DNA of 64,000 nt from contig NZ_CAKOET010000002.1 of NCBI RefSeq assembly GCF_933208495.1, forward strand, positions 62,001 through 126,000, in the 5' to 3' direction. Both the position numbers and the translations under genes were made by a program. Numbering within the stretch: the stretch's first letter is position 1; every line of letters begins with the position of its first letter. The stretch comes from Convivina praedatoris (lineage in GTDB: Bacteria > Bacillota > Bacilli > Lactobacillales > Lactobacillaceae). Under the pieces are notes generated by a model. That model saw nothing but the letters and a program-made list of their open reading frames with translations, ran no database searches and was not told the DNA's origin. This document shows positions 60,831 through 64,000 of the stretch, one piece after another.

Positions 60831-61637
60831 TTAGCCTTGGTCGTTGTGCAAACGTTTATCGGCTGGCTTAGTTTCAGGAATACCACCCATAGCTTCGGGT
60901 TCTTCTTGATAGGTAAACTTTTCGCCATCCTTGGCGATTTGACCCTCGAATTGACGAGAACCATCACCATCCGAGAAGTTCATTAGGACGTGGGTAAATT
61001 CTTGGTGTTCAATATCTTTCATATCACCCGGTACAATGACACCATACTTTTCTTCTAGTTCTTCTTGGGCCTTCATGAATTGCAACTGATGTTGGGTTTC
61101 ACGGGCTAACAAGAACTTTAACATGTCGCGAACGCCTTTATCCTCAGTCATGTAGTACAAGCGACTAACTTGCAAACGAGCTTGAGATTCACGGACAACG
61201 TTAAAACGCATATCAGCAACTAGGTTACCACTTGAAGTTACGTAACCGGCATTCCAAGCAGCACCGTTAGGATTGTTTAATCCAGCCGTTAAGCCGTGCA
61301 CTAAGGCATGTTCTGGATCCATGCCGCTCATCAACGCTGCCAAAGAAGGATCTTTCTTTAATTCTTCGGGGGTAGCTTGGAAGGGGGCTCCTTCTAAAAG
61401 ATAGGCAATCATGGTCGAAATCATTTCTACGTGGCCAATTTCTTCGGTACCAGTGTCTAACAATAAATCCTTATATTTTTCATCACCAGTTGATGACCAT
61501 CCTTGAGAAAGGTATGACATCATGCCAGTTGTTTCACCCCATTGACCTCCTAAGGCTTCTTGTAAACGACGAGCCATTAGTGGATCTGGACGGTCGGGCT
61601 TGGCATTGTACTGCAATTTACGAGTGTGCTTAAACAT
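60831..61637 (-). CDS. Manganese catalase
   Basis: A 268-residue non-haem catalase that destroys hydrogen peroxide with a dimanganese centre. The metal ligands are in the four-helix bundle: Glu near 35 (QEALGGQWGETTG), EEIGHVEMIST around residues 66-76, and E-H in RETQHQLQF around 180. The length and start (MFKHTRKLQYNAKPDRPDP in part) fit the family. It is regulated from a 5' region with a long nested inverted repeat. This enzyme suits a manganese-rich, haem-free lactic acid bacterium. Confidence 0.95.
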   Translation of the reverse strand: MFKHTRKLQYNAKPDRPDPLMARRLQEALGGQWGETTGMMSYLSQGWSSTGDEKYKDLLLDTGTEEIGHVEMISTMIAYLLEGAPFQATPEELKKDPSLAALMSGMDPEHALVHGLTAGLNNPNGAAWNAGYVTSSGNLVADMRFNVVRESQARLQVSRLYYMTEDKGVRDMLKFLLARETQHQLQFMKAQEELEEKYGVIVPGDMKDIEHQEFTHVLMNFSDGDGSRQFEGQIAKDGEKFTYQEEPEAMGGIPETKPADKRLHNDQG

Positions 61638-61665
61638 AAGAACCTACTTTCTTTGCAATGTGAGA

Positions 61666-61727
61666 ACGTATATTGATTTAAAATAATACCAATTTTAATA
61701 TTATTTTAAGTATCTGGCGATATACGT
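61666..61727 (-). promoter_or_regulatory. Nested inverted repeat upstream of the Mn catalase
   Basis: Outer arms ACGTATAT (61666-61673) and ATATACGT (61720-61727) enclose an inner stem of 11 perfect pairs (TTAAAATAATA, 61678-61688 with 61699-61709). It lies 29-90 bases upstream of the start codon. It may fold in the 5' leader RNA or act as two operators. The rest of the 272-base gap is A+T-rich. Confidence 0.5.
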
Positions 61728-61909
61728 CCGGTGTTTTAATATTTAATGTTGAATTTCTGAATTATTTAACTTCTCATCAACATTGGTTAATAATATATCA
61801 CAACTATACCAATTAATACAATAAAATATTTATTTTATTTTTTGTCATATATAATTGACTTTTAAGTTGCAGTTAATTAAGATGAGGGCGAAAGGTGTAC
61901 GGAAGCATT

Positions 61910-62107
61910 ATGATCAATCGAATTCAAGAATACCGAAAACAACAAGGGTTGACTCAGGCTGATTTAGCTCAGCAGGTTGGGATTGCTCGCCAGACGGTCA
62001 ATTTAATTGAAAATGGCAAGTATAATCCCAGTTTGGATTTATGTATTCGGATTTGTCAGTGCTTGGATACCGATTTGAACACCTTATTTTGGGAGGTAGA
62101 GAGATGA
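61910..62107 (+). CDS. Small XRE-family regulator
   Basis: A 65-residue Cro/C1-type helix-turn-helix protein (LTQADLAQQVGIARQTVNLI, about residues 14-33). It overlaps the next gene (a DUF3278 membrane protein) by 4 bases, so the two are co-translated. The ATG at 61910 has ACGGAAG upstream; a GTG at 61895 is possible. Short XRE regulators are typically paired with small membrane proteins of this type. Confidence 0.87.
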   Translation: MINRIQEYRKQQGLTQADLAQQVGIARQTVNLIENGKYNPSLDLCIRICQCLDTDLNTLFWEVER

Positions 62108-62619
62108 AGCGCTTTACATCGATATTCCTAGGCTTGTTTTATTGTTTTTGGGAACCGATTGATCAAAAGACTGAGCAGGCAATGGCCAAGTTCGGTAGTG
62201 TTGTCTTTCCGATGTTTTCAATTTATACCTTGATTTCTAGTTTTGCGGTGGCTTGCTTAGTGGGGCAGGATGCGCAACGCCTTATCTATGGGATTTTATT
62301 CAGTAATTTTATAGTGTTTTTTATTCTACTGATGTCTTTTGGTTACTATATCCGTAAACACAAGTTGATCCAGGGAGAGGACTTTTGGATGCAAGCTCCT
62401 TCAAAAAGAGTAGCGCTTAGTCGTGCCATTAGTTCAGGACTATTCTTTGGCCTTGCGTATGTTATATTTGATGGTTTTATGAATGTTTTTTTGAATGAAG
62501 GTTCCTTTGTCGGTGCTTTTGGTGTCCGTTCGTTGCTTGGAGATTTTGTTGCTGGTTTTGTTTGGGGTGGGCTTATTTTATTGATTAGCTATCCCTATCG
62601 TAGTGGTAATAAAAAGTAG
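62104..62619 (+). CDS. DUF3278-type membrane protein (first copy)
   Basis: A 171-residue protein with four hydrophobic segments (about 35-58, 63-85, 112-130, 145-163) and the start KRFTSIFLGLFYCFWEPIDQ. The family is found next to small XRE regulators, as here, and its function is unknown. The ATG at 62104 overlaps the regulator's stop (ATGA), with GGAGG upstream. A related gene follows 60 bases later. Confidence 0.8.
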   Translation: MKRFTSIFLGLFYCFWEPIDQKTEQAMAKFGSVVFPMFSIYTLISSFAVACLVGQDAQRLIYGILFSNFIVFFILLMSFGYYIRKHKLIQGEDFWMQAPSKRVALSRAISSGLFFGLAYVIFDGFMNVFLNEGSFVGAFGVRSLLGDFVAGFVWGGLILLISYPYRSGNKK

Positions 62620-62679
62620 TTTAGGTGAAGAATTTATAAAATATTGACTAATGTTTTTTATAAATTGGAGGGTAGAGAG

Positions 62680-63192
62680 ATGAAGTTATATAACCGTCTA
62701 TATATAGGCTTATTGCGCTGGTTTTATGGTATTGATGGTGTGATAGATGAGTATAAGGAGCAAAAGCTTAATAAGTTTGGCAATATTGCTTTTATTTTGT
62801 TGATGATATATTTGATATTATCGACTTTTGTGACACTGCTCTTCTGGGCAAAATATGGTGATGGTGTACTTATTAATTTAGTTTTGCTTAATATGGCTGT
62901 TTTCTTTGTTTCTGCTTTGATAGAAGGCTTTTATGTTTTTAAAAATAAGCTGGATAAAACGTATTCAAAATCACCTGATAATCAAAAGAAAAAGTATCAA
63001 CGAAAAGCAATACGAGTAGGTGTATTTTTTGGATTTTGGATGTATTTGTCAACTGGAATCCTGGATTATATAATCGATAAAACGTCACTCGTTAATTTAT
63101 TATCTATACAATCCATTGGTAGAGGAATTATTCAAGGTGTGTTTTTTGGAGCGTTCATGTATTTGATGTTTAAGCACCGAATTGATAAATAA
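62680..63192 (+). CDS. DUF3278-type membrane protein (second copy)
   Basis: A 170-residue paralogue of the preceding gene (start KLYNRLYIGLLRWFYGIDGV, four hydrophobic segments, same spacing). The two are clearly related in layout but strongly diverged in sequence, so the duplication is old. The ATG at 62680 has GGAGGG upstream; a TTG start at 62644 is less likely. It is probably part of the same operon as the XRE regulator. Function unknown. Confidence 0.8.
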   Translation: MKLYNRLYIGLLRWFYGIDGVIDEYKEQKLNKFGNIAFILLMIYLILSTFVTLLFWAKYGDGVLINLVLLNMAVFFVSALIEGFYVFKNKLDKTYSKSPDNQKKKYQRKAIRVGVFFGFWMYLSTGILDYIIDKTSLVNLLSIQSIGRGIIQGVFFGAFMYLMFKHRIDK

Positions 63193-63194
63193 AT

Positions 63195-63225
63195 TAAAAA
63201 AGGCTCCCTGTCAGGGGCCTTTTTA
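63195..63225 (+). terminator. Terminator after the DUF3278 operon
   Basis: AAAAAGGC-T-CCCTG pairs with CAGGG-GCCTTTTT around a short loop, followed by T. Confidence 0.85.
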
Positions 63226-63268
63226 ATCGCTATTCTTGTGTTATATTGACAGTAAATAAATTATTTGA

Positions 63269-64000
<732 letters not shown>

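Noticed and set aside
61895-61909. Upstream GTG start for the XRE regulator
   Set aside because: It adds five residues unlike the family and has a weaker ribosome position than the ATG at 61910.

Overview
The window is low-GC Firmicute DNA, most consistent with a heterofermentative lactic acid bacterium of the Leuconostoc/Weissella/Oenococcus branch of Lactobacillaceae; I cannot fix the genus from the sequence alone. Supporting marks are the tmRNA tag AKNNNSYAIAA, a KxYKxGKxW-type signal peptide on a sortase-anchored wall protein, a FabT-controlled type II fatty acid cluster with FabK as the enoyl reductase, a lone gap gene, a maltose phosphorylase locus behind a CcpA (cre) site, and strong AGGAGG ribosome sites throughout.

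Layout. 1-472: start of a leftward secreted-protein gene preceded by a 17-codon leader ORF and an intrinsic terminator (possible attenuator). 472-9104: housekeeping genes (metG, a thiol-oxidoreductase relative, an ECF transporter S component, gap, nadE-pncB, a metallophosphoesterase). 9298-19661: complete fatty acid synthesis operon fabZ-fabT-fabH-acpP-fabK-fabD-fabG-fabF-accB-fabZ-accC-accD-accA, with two FabT boxes at its promoter. 19720-20074: ssrA (tmRNA). 20078 to about 23570: a decayed prophage at the tmRNA 3' end, without integrase, with phased ACTAAG repeats at its left edge; at its right edge it runs into a DMT transporter gene and removes the 3' third of it.

24334-31306: accessory region with a GIY-YIG protein, a four-gene operon of small membrane proteins around mscL, a secreted protein of unknown role, an SMR pump, a nitroreductase with a divergent Rrf2 regulator, and a coiled-coil LPXTG-type wall protein. 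31577-33477: a protein fusing an XRE DNA-binding domain to an ABC ATPase, with its permease and a small partner. 33581-38356: maltose uptake, phosphorolysis and mutarotation. 38362-43251: a broken ybjQ and a BceRS-BceAB antimicrobial-peptide module. 43282-46601: cadD plus an ArsR regulator, then a TetR/FtsX-type ABC operon whose permease is frameshifted. 46797-49393: tautomerase, and a PadR regulator with a DHA2 efflux pump behind a perfect 25-bp operator.

49439-57984 is the most interesting stretch. Three neighbouring clusters each carry an AdhR/NmlR-like MerR regulator. Each starts with a promoter of 19-bp spacer holding the same operator skeleton CTTnnAGT-nn-ACTnnAAG with a different inner dinucleotide. 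Their cargo is redox and detoxification enzymes: two flavodoxin-fold proteins, an NmrA-like protein, an aldo/keto reductase, a short-chain dehydrogenase, a carboxymuconolactone decarboxylase, a cupin and an MFS pump, plus two TMEM175-like channels, one frameshifted. This looks like an expanded electrophile or quinone response with three potentially insulated regulators.

58003-64000: an XRE/DUF2975 pair, a YhgE/Pip-type permease with a divergent TetR regulator, a manganese catalase, an XRE regulator followed by two tandem DUF3278 membrane proteins, and the start of a cystathionine synthase/lyase that runs off the window.
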